From NCBI RefSeq assembly GCF_003319105.1, contig NZ_QOHH01000011.1, forward strand, positions 98,823 through 162,822: 64,000 nucleotides of DNA, written 5' to 3'. The position numbers and the translations under genes are program-made. The first letter of the stretch is position 1. Every line of letters starts with the position of its first letter. The stretch comes from Blastococcus sp. TF02-09. GTDB taxonomy: Bacteria; Actinomycetota; Actinomycetes; Mycobacteriales; Geodermatophilaceae. Positions 16,578 to 26,760 of the stretch are shown piece after piece. The notes under the pieces were generated by a model. It ran no database searches, was not told where the DNA came from, and was given only the letters and a program-made list of their open reading frames with translations.

Positions 16578-16984
16578 CCGCGCTGCGGTCGGGCCTGGCG
16601 CTGCTCGCCGCCGTGCAGCTCGTCCTCGGGGGCTGGACGCTGCTTTCCCCGGCGAGCTTCTACGACGACGTGCCGACCGTCGACCTCACCCCGCCGTTCA
16701 GCGAGCACGCCTTCCGGGATCTCGGCGGTGCCACGCTCGGGCTGGCCGTCGTCCTGATCGCCGCGGCCGTCTGGACGGAGCGGCGGCTGATCGCGGTGGC
16801 GCTGCTGGCCTACCTGGCGTTCTCGGTTCCGCACCTGATCTTCCACCTGGGGCACCTGCAGGGGGCGGGTGGGCCGACGGCCGCCGTCCTCGTCGTCCTC
16901 CTGGCCGGTTCGGTGGCGCTGCCCCTGGCGCTGCTGGCCGTCACACTGGGCTTCAGCGGGCGACCGGTGCTTCCCGGCCGATGA
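16574..16984 (+). CDS. Small four-helix membrane protein
   Basis: 136 aa. Four hydrophobic segments are visible: residues about 5-25, 45-62, 67-88 and 96-125. Short loops carry DVPTVDLTPPFSEHAFRDLG. Similar small proteins are annotated as DUF4345/DUF4267-like, but I cannot assign a function. It overlaps the NmrA-like gene by 4 bp (GTGA), so it belongs to the ECF41 operon and probably shares its stress-dependent expression. Confidence 0.72.
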   Translation: MTALRSGLALLAAVQLVLGGWTLLSPASFYDDVPTVDLTPPFSEHAFRDLGGATLGLAVVLIAAAVWTERRLIAVALLAYLAFSVPHLIFHLGHLQGAGGPTAAVLVVLLAGSVALPLALLAVTLGFSGRPVLPGR

Positions 16985-16987
16985 GGG

Positions 16988-17230
16988 TCAGAGGGCGGCG
17001 AGCTCGGCGCAGGAGGCGCAGAGCTGCTGGTCGTCGTAGCCCGCCGGCGGCCACGGCTGCTGCTCGTCGAGGGAGACGTAGGCGCCGCACAGCGCCTTCC
17101 GGCTCTGTCCGCTGACCCGGCCGATGGTGGCGTGGGCCGGGCCGATCTGGCGCGGCTGGAGTCCGCCCACGCCGAAGGAGCCGACCATCACGACCGCGTG
17201 TGCTGTGCCGTACGCGTAGACGCTGGTCAT
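16988..17230 (-). CDS. Small Cys-containing hypothetical protein, 80 aa
   Basis: MTSVYAYGTAHAVVMVG starts the product. The C-terminus holds ALCGAYVS and QLCASCAEL, a spaced Cys plus a C-x-x-C that could bind zinc. Small proteins of this kind are widespread in actinobacteria without known function. The ATG at 17230 is preferred because the longer frame has an arginine-rich N-terminus. The stop lies 4 bp from the convergent membrane-protein gene. The 124 bp to dapA hold nothing recognisable. Confidence 0.6.
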   Translation of the reverse strand: MTSVYAYGTAHAVVMVGSFGVGGLQPRQIGPAHATIGRVSGQSRKALCGAYVSLDEQQPWPPAGYDDQQLCASCAELAAL

Positions 17231-17354
17231 GGAGCCAGGGTCCGAGCCGCGGCGTCCCCGGACCAGCACCGCCGGGTGCGTGTTCGGCGCAGCCGTCACT
17301 CGCGTCCCTCGCGTCGCACGCGGCGGGGTGGTTCCCGCTAGGAGGTGCCCAGCG

Positions 17355-18257
17355 CTAAGGGGTGCCCAGCGCCGCCGCGAGCGCCGCACCGACGGCCGCG
17401 GTCTCGTCCTCGCCCGCGGGCAGCTGCGGCAGCCGCATCGCCGGGCCGGGGATGCGGCCGGTGAGCGTCAGCGCCAGCTTCGACCGCAGCGCGCCGTTGC
17501 CGGAGCCGGAGATCAGGTCGATCACCGGCAGCACCGAGCGGAACACCTCCCGCGCCTGCTCCGGCTCACCGGCCTCGGCCAGCGCGATGACCCGCGCGAG
17601 CTCTTCGCCGACCAGGTGCCCGGCCATGCTGACCAGGCCGACGGCGCCGACCGACAGGTAGGGCAGCAGGAGGTCGTCGTCGCCGCAGTACCAGGCCATC
17701 CCCGTCTCGTGGATCAGCCGGAACGCGGCGGCCGGGTCCTGCGTGGCGTCCTTGATCGCGGTGATGCGCGGGTGCTCGGCCAGCCGGCGCAGCGAGTCGG
17801 CGCTGAGCCGCAGCCCCGTGCGGGCGGGGACGTCGTAGAGCATCACGGGCAGGTCGCCGGCGTCCGCGACGGCGGACAGGTGCGCGACCACGCCGTCCTG
17901 CGAGGGGCGGGAGTAGTAGGGCGTCACCGCCAGCAGCCCGTCGGCGCCGGCCTCGGCCGCGTGCCGCGCCATCGCGACCGCGTGCCGCGTGTCGTTCGAG
18001 CCGGCGCCCGCGAGGACCAGCGCGCGACCGCCCAGCGCCCGGACGACGACGCGGACGAGGTCGGCCTTCTCGCGGTCCGACGTCGTCGGCGCCTCGCCGG
18101 TGGTGCCGTTGAGGACGAGGCCGTCATGGCCGGCGTCCACCAGTTCGACGGCGAGGCGTTCGGCGGCCTCCAGGTCGAGGGCGCCGTCGTCGGTCATCGG
18201 CGTGACCATCGCCGTCAGGAGCGCGCCGAAGGGCCGTACCGGGGAAGGGGCGGGCAT
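17355..18257 (-). CDS. dapA: 4-hydroxy-tetrahydrodipicolinate synthase
   Basis: 300 aa, the family length. It forms HTPA from pyruvate and aspartate semialdehyde in the lysine/meso-DAP pathway. Seen are the substrate loop LNGTTGEAPTTS, Tyr in YDVPARTGLR (proton relay) and the Schiff-base Lys in AITAIKDATQDP. The TIM-barrel layout is complete. TAGATT lies 8 bases before the ATG, so the mRNA may be leaderless. It is divergent from the acyl-CoA dehydrogenase gene and not linked to other lysine genes, so it may be one of several paralogues; another N-acetylneuraminate-lyase-family role cannot be excluded. Confidence 0.82.
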   Translation of the reverse strand: MPAPSPVRPFGALLTAMVTPMTDDGALDLEAAERLAVELVDAGHDGLVLNGTTGEAPTTSDREKADLVRVVVRALGGRALVLAGAGSNDTRHAVAMARHAAEAGADGLLAVTPYYSRPSQDGVVAHLSAVADAGDLPVMLYDVPARTGLRLSADSLRRLAEHPRITAIKDATQDPAAAFRLIHETGMAWYCGDDDLLLPYLSVGAVGLVSMAGHLVGEELARVIALAEAGEPEQAREVFRSVLPVIDLISGSGNGALRSKLALTLTGRIPGPAMRLPQLPAGEDETAAVGAALAAALGTP

Positions 18258-18333
18258 GGGTGGGGAATCTAGCCGCCGGATATCGTCCGGGAGCCTCCGG
18301 CCCGGAGGCGATGTCCCGACCCCGGGGGTGGCC

Positions 18334-19476
<1,143 letters not shown>

Positions 19477-19481
19477 GCGCC

Positions 19482-20279
19482 GTGACCGCCCCCGAGCAGC
19501 CCACGGTCCTGACCGAGCGCACCGGTCACGTCCTGCTGGTCACGATCAACCGGCCGCAGGCGCGCAACGCTCTCGACCTGGACGTCGCCACCCGGCTGGC
19601 CGACGCCTTCGACGCCGCCGAGGCCGAGCCGGAGATCCGCTGCCTCGTGCTCACCGGCGCTGGCGACCGGGCCTTCTCCGCCGGGGCCGACCTCAAGGCC
19701 CTGGCCCGCGGCGAGCGCGCGATCGTGCCGGGCCGGGAGCACTACGGCTTCGCCGGTGTCGTGCGGCACCCGACGAGCACGCCGGTGATCGCGGCGGTGA
19801 ACGGCGCGGCGCTGGGCGGCGGCACCGAGCTGGCGCTCGCCGCGGACCTCGTGGTCGCCGCGGAGCACGCCACCTTCGGCGTCCCGGAGGTGACGCGCGG
19901 GCTGCTCGCCGCTGCAGGCGGGGTGTTCCGGCTGCCCGAGCAGCTGCCCCGCAAGGTCGCGATGCGGCTGGTGCTCACCGGGCAGCCGATGAGCGCGGCG
20001 GAGGCGCTGCGCTGGGGCCTGGTCAACGAGGTCGTCCCCGCCGCCGACGTGGTGCCGACGGCGCTGCGGCTGGCCGGGGTCGTCGCCGCCAACGCACCGC
20101 TGGCCGTGCAGGCCAGCAAGCGGCTCGCGCTCGGGATCGTCGACGGCGAGCGGCCCGCCGAGACCGCTCTCTGGGACCGCTCCGGCGAGGAGATGGGCCG
20201 GCTGCTCGCCTCCGCCGACGCGGCCGAGGGCATCCGGGCGTTCGCGGAGAAGCGGCCGCCGCGCTGGACAGCCCGCTGA
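19482..20279 (+). CDS. Enoyl-CoA hydratase/isomerase family protein
   Basis: 265 aa crotonase-fold protein. The oxyanion-hole motifs are GDRAFSAGADLKAL and NGAALGGGTELALAADLVVA; RGLLAAAGGVFRLPEQLP follows. In the second catalytic position the crotonase Glu region reads GVPEVTRG, so a Glu is present. Predicted to hydrate the 2-enoyl-CoA made by the preceding acyl-CoA dehydrogenase. GTG 19482 lies 5 bp after that gene's stop. Confidence 0.88.
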   Translation: MTAPEQPTVLTERTGHVLLVTINRPQARNALDLDVATRLADAFDAAEAEPEIRCLVLTGAGDRAFSAGADLKALARGERAIVPGREHYGFAGVVRHPTSTPVIAAVNGAALGGGTELALAADLVVAAEHATFGVPEVTRGLLAAAGGVFRLPEQLPRKVAMRLVLTGQPMSAAEALRWGLVNEVVPAADVVPTALRLAGVVAANAPLAVQASKRLALGIVDGERPAETALWDRSGEEMGRLLASADAAEGIRAFAEKRPPRWTAR

Positions 20280-20331
20280 CCGGGGAACTCCGGCGCGCGC
20301 CACGGGTGAGCCGGCTCCGTCGGGGGCAGGT

Positions 20332-22044
20332 ATGCCGGTCATGAGCACCGCTGCGCCGCGACTCCCCGACGCCCTGCAGGCGCTCCGCGACCTCCTGGCC
20401 GAGGTCCCCCTGCACCTGGACGTGCCCGGCCGCGACGAGGCGAGCCGCTCGGCGCGCGCCGTCGTCGACCAGGTCGACGACTACCTGCTGCCCCGGCTGC
20501 GCGACCTCGACGCCCCGCTCCTGGCCGTGGTCGGGGGCTCGACGGGCGCCGGCAAGTCCACCCTGGTCAACAGCCTGCTCGGCACGCCGGTCACCACCGC
20601 CGGTGTGCTGCGGCCGACCACCCGTGCCCCCGTGCTGGTCTGCGCGCCGGCCGACCGCGCCGCGTTCGCCGGTGACCGCGTGCTGCCGGGCCTGGCCCGC
20701 AGCACCGGCGAGGGGGAGGTCACCGGGGGGCTGCGGCTGGTGGTCAGCGACGCGCTGCCGGCCGGGCTCGCGGTGCTGGACGCCCCGGACGTCGACTCGG
20801 TGGTGGAGACCAACCGGGAGCTGGCCGGGCAGCTGCTGGCCGCCGCCGACCTCTGGGTGTTCGTGACCACCGCGGCCCGCTACGCCGACGCCGTCCCGTG
20901 GGAGGTGCTGCGCACCGCCCAGGAGCGGGGCACCGCGCTGGCCGTGGTGCTCGACCGGGTGCCGCCGGAGGCGGCCGGCGAGATCGCGGCCGACCTCGGC
21001 GGGATGCTGCGCACCGCCGGGCTGGACGCGGCACGGCTGTTCGTCATCGAGGAGCGCCCGCTCTCCGGTGGACTCCTGCCCGAGGACCAGGTGGCGCCGC
21101 TGCGCTCCTGGCTGCACGGGCTGGCCGCCGACCAGGAGCAGCGCGCCGCCGTCGTCCGCCAGACCCTGGCCGGAGCGCTGGAGAGCCTGGGTGGGCGGGT
21201 GGACCTGGTGGCCGAGGGCGTCGTCCGGCAGGAGGCCGCGGCCGAGGCGCTGCGCCAGGCCGCGGAGGCCGCCTACGCCCGCGCCTGCACGTCGGTGTCC
21301 GAGGGCGTCGCCAGCGGGGCTCTGCTGCGCGGCGAGGTGCTGGCGCGCTGGCAGGAGTTCGTCGGTACCGGGGAGTGGATGCGCGCCCTGCAGGGGCAGG
21401 TGGGCCGGCTGCGCGACCGGATCACCGCGTCGCTCACCGGCCGGCCCGCGGCCGGGACGGGGTTGCAGCAGGCCCTCGAATCGGGGGTGGAGGTGCTCCT
21501 GCGGGACGCCGCGGAGGAGGCCGCCGAGCGGACCGTGACGGCCTGGCGGGGGACGCCGGGCGGACCGGGCCTGCTGGCCGCCGGTCCGCCCGACCTGGAC
21601 ACCGCCTCGCCGGACTACGCGGCGGCGGCCGCGGCGCAGGTGCGCGACTGGCAGGGCGCCGTGCTGGACCTCGTGCGCACCGAGGGGGCCGACAAGCGCA
21701 CCCGCGCGCGGGCCTACTCGTGGGGCGTCAACGGGGTCGGCGCCGTGGTCATGGTCGCCGTCTTCGCCTCCACCGGGGGACTGACCGGCGGGGAGGTGGC
21801 CGTCGCCGGCGGGACGACGGCGGTGGGCCAGCGGGTGCTGGAGGCGGTCTTCGGCGACTCCGCGGTGCGGTCGCTGGCCGCCCGGGCCCGGGCGGACCTG
21901 GAGCGGCGGGCGGACCGGCTGCTCACCGACGAGCGCGCCCGCTTCGACGAGCTGGTCGCACAGGCCGCACCACCGCCGGACGCCGTCGCGCGGCTGCGCG
22001 CGGCTGCCGCCGAGCTCACCGCGGCGCGGCAGGCCCGGCGATGA
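20332..22044 (+). CDS. Dynamin-like GTPase (first of a pair)
   Basis: 570 aa. The P-loop GGSTGAGKSTLVNSLLG is near residue 67, followed by a switch-I Thr region (RPTTRAP) and the G3-like LDAPDVDSVVETN. A long helical, Arg/Glu-rich region follows with a hydrophobic stretch near residues 463-490 (GVNGVGAVVMVAVFAST). This fits bacterial dynamin-like or YfjP-type GTPases. It overlaps the next GTPase gene by 4 bp (ATGA). In Streptomyces, adjacent dynA/dynB encode dynamin-like proteins for sporulation septa; a similar membrane-remodelling role is an inference. ATG 20332 or 20341 may be used. Confidence 0.8.
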   Translation: MPVMSTAAPRLPDALQALRDLLAEVPLHLDVPGRDEASRSARAVVDQVDDYLLPRLRDLDAPLLAVVGGSTGAGKSTLVNSLLGTPVTTAGVLRPTTRAPVLVCAPADRAAFAGDRVLPGLARSTGEGEVTGGLRLVVSDALPAGLAVLDAPDVDSVVETNRELAGQLLAAADLWVFVTTAARYADAVPWEVLRTAQERGTALAVVLDRVPPEAAGEIAADLGGMLRTAGLDAARLFVIEERPLSGGLLPEDQVAPLRSWLHGLAADQEQRAAVVRQTLAGALESLGGRVDLVAEGVVRQEAAAEALRQAAEAAYARACTSVSEGVASGALLRGEVLARWQEFVGTGEWMRALQGQVGRLRDRITASLTGRPAAGTGLQQALESGVEVLLRDAAEEAAERTVTAWRGTPGGPGLLAAGPPDLDTASPDYAAAAAAQVRDWQGAVLDLVRTEGADKRTRARAYSWGVNGVGAVVMVAVFASTGGLTGGEVAVAGGTTAVGQRVLEAVFGDSAVRSLAARARADLERRADRLLTDERARFDELVAQAAPPPDAVARLRAAAAELTAARQARR

Positions 22045-23627
22045 GGCGCAGGGAGGCCGGTCCCGCGCTGACCGACCGGCTGGCCGCGCTGCGCGAGGCG
22101 GTCGAGGTGGCCGAGGGTCGGCTCGACGTCCCCGAGGTGGGCCGCGCCCGCACGCTGCTGGCCAAGGCCGGGGCGCGGGAGGCGCTCGGCGACGCCACCG
22201 TCGTCGCGCTCGCCGGGGCCACCGGCAGCGGCAAGTCCACGCTGTTCAACGCGCTCTCGGGCGCCGAGGTGAGCACACCGGGCGTGCGCCGGCCGACCAC
22301 CGGCGTGGCGCACGCCTCGGTCTGGGGCGAGGCCGGCGCCGACCGGCTGCTGGACTGGCTGGAGGTCCCGCGGCGGCACCGCGTGGCCGACGCCGCGCCG
22401 GCGCTCGACGGCCTCGTGCTGCTCGACCTGCCCGACCACGACAGCGTCCGGCTCGAGCACCGGCTGGAGGTGGACCGGCTGGTGGAGCTGGTCGACGTGC
22501 TGGTCTGGGTGCTCGACCCGCAGAAGTACGCCGACGCCGCGGTGCACGGCCGGTACCTGGCGCCCATGGCCGGCCACGCCGGGGTGCTGGTCGTGGTGCT
22601 CAACCAGATCGATCGGCTCGACGAGCAGGCCGCGGCCGCGTGCCTGGCCGACCTGCGCCGGCTGCTGGACTCCGAGGGCCTGGGGGACACCCCGATCGTC
22701 GCCACCTCGGCGCGCACCGGTGCGGGACTGATGGAGCTGCGCGGCGAGCTGGGCCGACGCGTCAGCGCCCGCCGTGCGGCGACCGAGCGGCTGACCGCCG
22801 ACGTCCGGGCCACCGCGGAGGCGCTGTCCGCGTACTGCCCGGACGGCGATCCCGGTGCCGGGCCGGCCCGGGCGGCCGAGGCCGAGCTGACCGGGGCGCT
22901 GGCCGCTGCCGCCGGTGTGCCGGTGGTCGTCGCGGCGGTCGAGCGCTCCGCCGTCCGCGAGGGGACGGCGCGCACGGGATGGCCCGTCGTGCGGTGGGTG
23001 CGCAAGCTGCGACCCGACCCGCTGGAACGCCTGCACCTGGGCGACGAGCGGGCGCGGTCGTCGCTGCCCACCGCCGGGGCGGTGCAGCAGGCCGGGATGA
23101 CCGCCGCGCTGCGCCAGGTGCGCACCGCCGCCGGCGAGGGGCTGCCGCAGGCCTGGCGGGACGAGCTGCGGCGGACCGCCGACTCCGCCGGGGTGGACCT
23201 GGCCGACCGGCTGGACCGCGCCGTCACCGGGGCCGACCTCGGACCGGCGCGGGTGCCGCTGTGGCAGCGGGCGGTCGGTGCGCTGCAGTGGGCGCTGCTG
23301 GCGTGCGCGTTGGTCGGAGCGCTGTGGCTGCTGGGCCTCGGCGTCCTGGGCTGGCTGCAGCTGGACGACGTGCTGCCGCTGCCGGAGGTCGAGGGCATCC
23401 CGCTGCCGACCCTGCTGCTCGTGCTCGGGCTGCTCGCCGGCGCGCTGCTCGCGGTGCTGGCCCGACCGTTCGTGCGCGCCGGGGCCCGCCGCCGACGACG
23501 GCGGGCCGAGCAGCGGCTCACCGCCCGCGTCGCGGAGGTGGCGCACGGGTCGGTGCTCGCGCCGTTGGAGGGGACGGTCGAGGACGCGCGCGTCTTCTGC
23601 GCCGCCGTCCGCCGCGCCGGCAGCTGA
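22041..23627 (+). CDS. Dynamin-like GTPase with C-terminal membrane helices (second of a pair)
   Basis: 528 aa. The P-loop LAGATGSGKSTLFNALSG is near residue 55. Then come RRPTTGVAH (switch I), LLDLPDHDS (G3), LNQIDRLD (G4, N-x-x-D) and ATSARTG (G5). Two membrane helices (WALLACALVGALWLLGLGVL and TLLLVLGLLAGALLAVLA) lie at about residues 415-475. A basic tail follows. The start overlaps the upstream GTPase stop, so the pair is translationally coupled and probably forms a membrane-bound heteromer. The layout matches GTPase pairs that act at septa in mycelial actinobacteria; this is inferred from organisation only. Confidence 0.82.
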   Translation: MRRREAGPALTDRLAALREAVEVAEGRLDVPEVGRARTLLAKAGAREALGDATVVALAGATGSGKSTLFNALSGAEVSTPGVRRPTTGVAHASVWGEAGADRLLDWLEVPRRHRVADAAPALDGLVLLDLPDHDSVRLEHRLEVDRLVELVDVLVWVLDPQKYADAAVHGRYLAPMAGHAGVLVVVLNQIDRLDEQAAAACLADLRRLLDSEGLGDTPIVATSARTGAGLMELRGELGRRVSARRAATERLTADVRATAEALSAYCPDGDPGAGPARAAEAELTGALAAAAGVPVVVAAVERSAVREGTARTGWPVVRWVRKLRPDPLERLHLGDERARSSLPTAGAVQQAGMTAALRQVRTAAGEGLPQAWRDELRRTADSAGVDLADRLDRAVTGADLGPARVPLWQRAVGALQWALLACALVGALWLLGLGVLGWLQLDDVLPLPEVEGIPLPTLLLVLGLLAGALLAVLARPFVRAGARRRRRRAEQRLTARVAEVAHGSVLAPLEGTVEDARVFCAAVRRAGS

Positions 23628-23631
23628 CCGG

Positions 23632-23889
23632 TCAGGCGGTGAGCTCCGCCGCGGCGATCATGCGGCTCAGCGTCTCCACCCAGGCCGCCCGCACGTCGGA
23701 CGGCCGGCCGTCGACGACGGCGTGCGCGCCGCCGTCGAGGTCGCCCGTGCCGGCCACCGCCTCGACGCTCAGCCGGAGCAGCAGATCGGTGATGGTCTCT
23801 GAGGGCAGTCCGGCATCCACGAGGGGCTGCAGGATCCACTGGCGCGGGTCCACCCCAGGTGTTCGTCCGAAACGTCCTGGCGGATGCAC
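23632..23889 (-). CDS. Small hypothetical protein, 85 aa
   Basis: A soluble helical protein containing LPSETITDLLLRLSVEAVAG and a DGGAHAVVDGRPSDVRAAW segment. No family is recognised. GTG 23889 is the longest start; GTG 23853 (VDPRQWILQPL) is equally possible. It converges on the second GTPase gene with 4 bp between stops. The upstream end lies close to the divergent esterase start at 23918. Confidence 0.5.
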   Translation of the reverse strand: MHPPGRFGRTPGVDPRQWILQPLVDAGLPSETITDLLLRLSVEAVAGTGDLDGGAHAVVDGRPSDVRAAWVETLSRMIAAAELTA

Positions 23890-23917
23890 CGCCGGGAGCC
23901 CGCACTACTGTCCGCCC

Positions 23918-25033
23918 GTGATCCGTCGCACGCTGCTGCCCTCGCTCGTCGCCCTCGTCACGCTGGCCGGTCTCGCGGCCTGCTCCGCGGACTCCACTGC
24001 GGCCGACGAGGGCGTGACCGCCGAGGCGCAGCCGGTCGGCTGGGAGAAGGTGGCCGGCACCGACGAGTGCGCGTGCAGCGACGGCAGCGAGTTCCACTAC
24101 TGGCTGCACGAGGGCGACCCGACCAAGGTGGCCTTCGTCCTCGAGGGCGGCGGCGCGTGCTTCAGCGCCGAGACCTGCGGCACGGAGGACAGCACGTCGA
24201 AGCAGAACCTGGCGCGCGACCTGGCCGACGAGCCCGGCTTCGTCTCCCGCGGCGGTACCCCGGTGCCGGCCACCGACGGGCTCGTCGACGTGGCCGACCC
24301 CGACAACCCGCTGGCCGGCTACAGCGTCGTCTACGTCCCCTACTGCACCGGCGACCTGCACCTGGGCGACACGACGCACGACTACGGCGACGGCGTCGTG
24401 GTCCAGCACAAGGGCCGGGTCAACGCCACCACCGCGCTCGAGGGCATGGCCCGGGAGTTCCCCGACGCCGAGCAGGTCGTCGTCCTGGGCTTCAGCGCCG
24501 GCTCCGCCGGTGCGCCCCTCTACGGCGGGCTCGCCCACGACCTGCTGCCCGACGCGGACATCACCGTCCTCGCCGACGCCTCCGGCGCCTACCCCGGGGA
24601 CGAGGCCATCACCGGGGCCATCGGCGCGCTGTGGGGCATCGCCGGCGCGCTTCCCGCGTGGCCCGAGGCGGCCGGTCAGCCGGCGACGGCGTGGTCGCTG
24701 CCCGGCCTGCTCGTGCAGGCCGGCCGGCACGTGCCCGGCATCACCCTGGCCACGATCGACACCGCCGAGGACGAGACGCAGCGCCGCTTCACCGACCGGA
24801 TCGGGTTCGCCGACACGCCGCTGCCCGAGCTGATCGACCGCAACGCGCGGTTCGTCGAGGCCGGCGGCGTCGAGGTCAGCTCGTGGGTCGGCCCGGGCAC
24901 GCAGCACGTCAGCACCGCCGAGGACGACGTCCTCTACGGCAGCGAGGTCGAGGGCACCCGGCTTGTCGACTGGATCGCGGACCTCCTCGCCGGGGAGCAC
25001 GTCCCCGACGTCCGCTGCGAGGACTGCGACTGA
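23918..25033 (+). CDS. Pectin-acetylesterase-like lipoprotein
   Basis: 371 aa. The lipobox LAAC near residue 22 indicates a lipid-anchored extracellular protein. The fold cues are VAFVLEGGGACFS, YVPYCTGDLHLG and the nucleophile elbow LGFSAGSAGAP (G-x-S-x-G), with His in GTQHVS near the C-terminus and an Asp in LADASGAY. These match the plant/bacterial pectin acetylesterase (PAE/NOTUM-like) group, which removes acetyl or acyl esters from polysaccharides or lipidated proteins. The substrate is unknown. GTG 23918 is chosen because the signal peptide starts there. Confidence 0.78.
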   Translation: MIRRTLLPSLVALVTLAGLAACSADSTAADEGVTAEAQPVGWEKVAGTDECACSDGSEFHYWLHEGDPTKVAFVLEGGGACFSAETCGTEDSTSKQNLARDLADEPGFVSRGGTPVPATDGLVDVADPDNPLAGYSVVYVPYCTGDLHLGDTTHDYGDGVVVQHKGRVNATTALEGMAREFPDAEQVVVLGFSAGSAGAPLYGGLAHDLLPDADITVLADASGAYPGDEAITGAIGALWGIAGALPAWPEAAGQPATAWSLPGLLVQAGRHVPGITLATIDTAEDETQRRFTDRIGFADTPLPELIDRNARFVEAGGVEVSSWVGPGTQHVSTAEDDVLYGSEVEGTRLVDWIADLLAGEHVPDVRCEDCD

Positions 25034-25120
25034 CCCTCTGGGACGATGGGTCCACCGCCCCGACCGACCGCCGGCTCGTCCGCGAGCCCGACCCGAGCGC
25101 TGCTCGCCAGGAGTTCCCCG

Positions 25121-25639
25121 ATGTCCCGCCGTACCGCCTCCCGGGCGCTGATCGCCGTCGCCCTGTCCGTCTCCCTGGCCGCCTGCGGTTCCGACGACGA
25201 CGCCGCCTCGCCGGACGCCGGCAGCTCGAGCGCGGCAGCCGGTGAGGTCTCCGCCGACCTCACGCAGAAGCCCGAGGTCCCCGCGTCGGACGAGCCGGTG
25301 CCGGACGAGCTGGTCATGGACGACGTCGTCGTCGGGGACGGGGCGGAGGCCGTCGAGGGCAGCACCGCCGACGTGAAGTACGTGGGCGCGTTCTACGAGT
25401 CCGGGGAGGAGTTCGACTCCTCCTGGTCCAATTCGCCGGACTACACGATCCCGGTCCCGCTCGGTGCGGGGCGGGTCATCCCGGGCTTCGAGCAGGGCAT
25501 CGAGGGGATGAAGGTCGGCGGGCGACGGACGATCACCATCCCCAGCGACCTCGGCTACGGGCCGGACGGTTACCCACCGGTGATCCCTGGGAACGCCACC
25601 CTGGTCTTCGTGATGGATCTGGTCGAGGTCACCCCCTGA
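25121..25639 (+). CDS. FKBP-type peptidyl-prolyl isomerase, lipoprotein
   Basis: 172 aa. A lipoprotein signal (LAAC near residue 19) leads into an acidic linker and one FKBP domain: VKYVGAFYESGEEFDSSW, VIPGFEQGIEGMKVGGRR and IPSDLGYG. The aromatic pocket residues of FK506-binding proteins are present. It should catalyse cis-trans isomerisation of X-Pro bonds in exported proteins outside the membrane. ATG 25121 follows CAGGAG. It converges on cobA with only 5 bp between stops. Confidence 0.9.
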   Translation: MSRRTASRALIAVALSVSLAACGSDDDAASPDAGSSSAAAGEVSADLTQKPEVPASDEPVPDELVMDDVVVGDGAEAVEGSTADVKYVGAFYESGEEFDSSWSNSPDYTIPVPLGAGRVIPGFEQGIEGMKVGGRRTITIPSDLGYGPDGYPPVIPGNATLVFVMDLVEVTP

Positions 25640-25644
25640 CGCGG

Positions 25645-26760
25645 CTACTCGCCGGAGGACCGGCCGCCCGCTGAGACCGGGACCGGCACCGGGCCGGCCA
25701 GCGCGACGACGTCACCGACCACCCACACCGCCGGCGGCCGCACGGACTCCGCGGCCATCGTCGCCCCGAGGTCGGCGAGCGTCGTCCGGAGCGTGCGCTC
25801 CCGGCCCGTCGAGCCCTCCACGACGACGGCGACCGGGGTGTCCGGCGCGCGGCCGTGCCCGATCAGCGCCGCGGCGATCGCCGGCGCCGTCTCCACGCCC
25901 ATGAGCACCACCACCGTGCCCCGGAGCCGGCCGATCGCGGACCAGTCGACCAGCGACTGCGGATGGCCCGGCGGGAGGTGCCCGGAGACGACGACGAACT
26001 CGTGGGTCAGCCCGCGGTGGGTCACCGGGACGCCGGCCAGACCGGGCACCCCGACCGCGCTGGTGACCCCGGGCACGACCTCGACGGGGACGCCGGCGGC
26101 CGCGCAGGCGAGCAGCTCCTCCATGCCGCGGCCGAAGACGAACGGGTCCCCACCCTTGAGCCGGACCACCCGGCGGCCGGCGAGCGCGCGGGAGACCAGC
26201 ACGGCGTTGATGTCCTCCTGCGGCATGGCGCGCCCGCGGGGCAGCTTCGAGGCGTCCACGATCTCGACGTCGGGCCGCAGCCCGGCCAGGAGCGAGCGCG
26301 GGCCCAGGTTGTCGACGACCACCACGTCGGCCTGCTCCAGCGCGGTCCGTCCCCGGACGGTGATCAGCTCGGGGTCGCCCGGCCCGCCGCCGACGAGCAC
26401 GACCCGACCGGGCCCGCCGACCGAGGCGTCGGCGGGCCGGGTGGCCCGGGTGCAGAAGACGCGCTCGCGCTCGGCCTCGGCTTCGACCGCATCGTCCACC
26501 GCGGCGTGGCCGGTGGCGGCGACGGCGTACCAGGCGGCCGCCAGGTCACCGGTCGCGTAGGGCCGGGGGAGCCAGGTCAGCGCCCGCGCGCTCGCAAGCG
26601 CCCCGAGCTCGGGGACCACCCCCGGCGCGACGACGGTGACCCGCGCACCGGCGTCCAGCAGCCCGGCCGTCGCACGCGTGGCGGCCGGGCCGCCCCCGAC
26701 GACCACGACCTCCTTGTCGGACAGGTCCAGGCCGACGGGGAGCAGCGGCGGGGTGCTCAC
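25645..26760 (-). CDS. cobA: Uroporphyrinogen-III C-methyltransferase with short N-terminal Rossmann domain
   Basis: 371 aa. Residues 1 to about 110 are a nucleotide-binding domain like that of Met8/CysG (VVVVGGGPAATRATAGLLDA). Residues from about 118 form a complete SUMT domain: LVGGGPGDPELITVRG, RLKGGDPFVFGRG and VPGVTSAVGVPGLAGVPVTH. SUMT methylates uroporphyrinogen III at C2 and C7 to precorrin-2. The middle and dimerisation parts of the Met8 module are missing, so dehydrogenase or chelatase activity is doubtful. GTG 26760 has GGAGGTGCC upstream and overlaps the preceding stop (GTGA). It is the last gene of the riboswitch-led operon and supplies its entry substrate. Confidence 0.88.
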   Translation of the reverse strand: MSTPPLLPVGLDLSDKEVVVVGGGPAATRATAGLLDAGARVTVVAPGVVPELGALASARALTWLPRPYATGDLAAAWYAVAATGHAAVDDAVEAEAERERVFCTRATRPADASVGGPGRVVLVGGGPGDPELITVRGRTALEQADVVVVDNLGPRSLLAGLRPDVEIVDASKLPRGRAMPQEDINAVLVSRALAGRRVVRLKGGDPFVFGRGMEELLACAAAGVPVEVVPGVTSAVGVPGLAGVPVTHRGLTHEFVVVSGHLPPGHPQSLVDWSAIGRLRGTVVVLMGVETAPAIAAALIGHGRAPDTPVAVVVEGSTGRERTLRTTLADLGATMAAESVRPPAVWVVGDVVALAGPVPVPVSAGGRSSGE

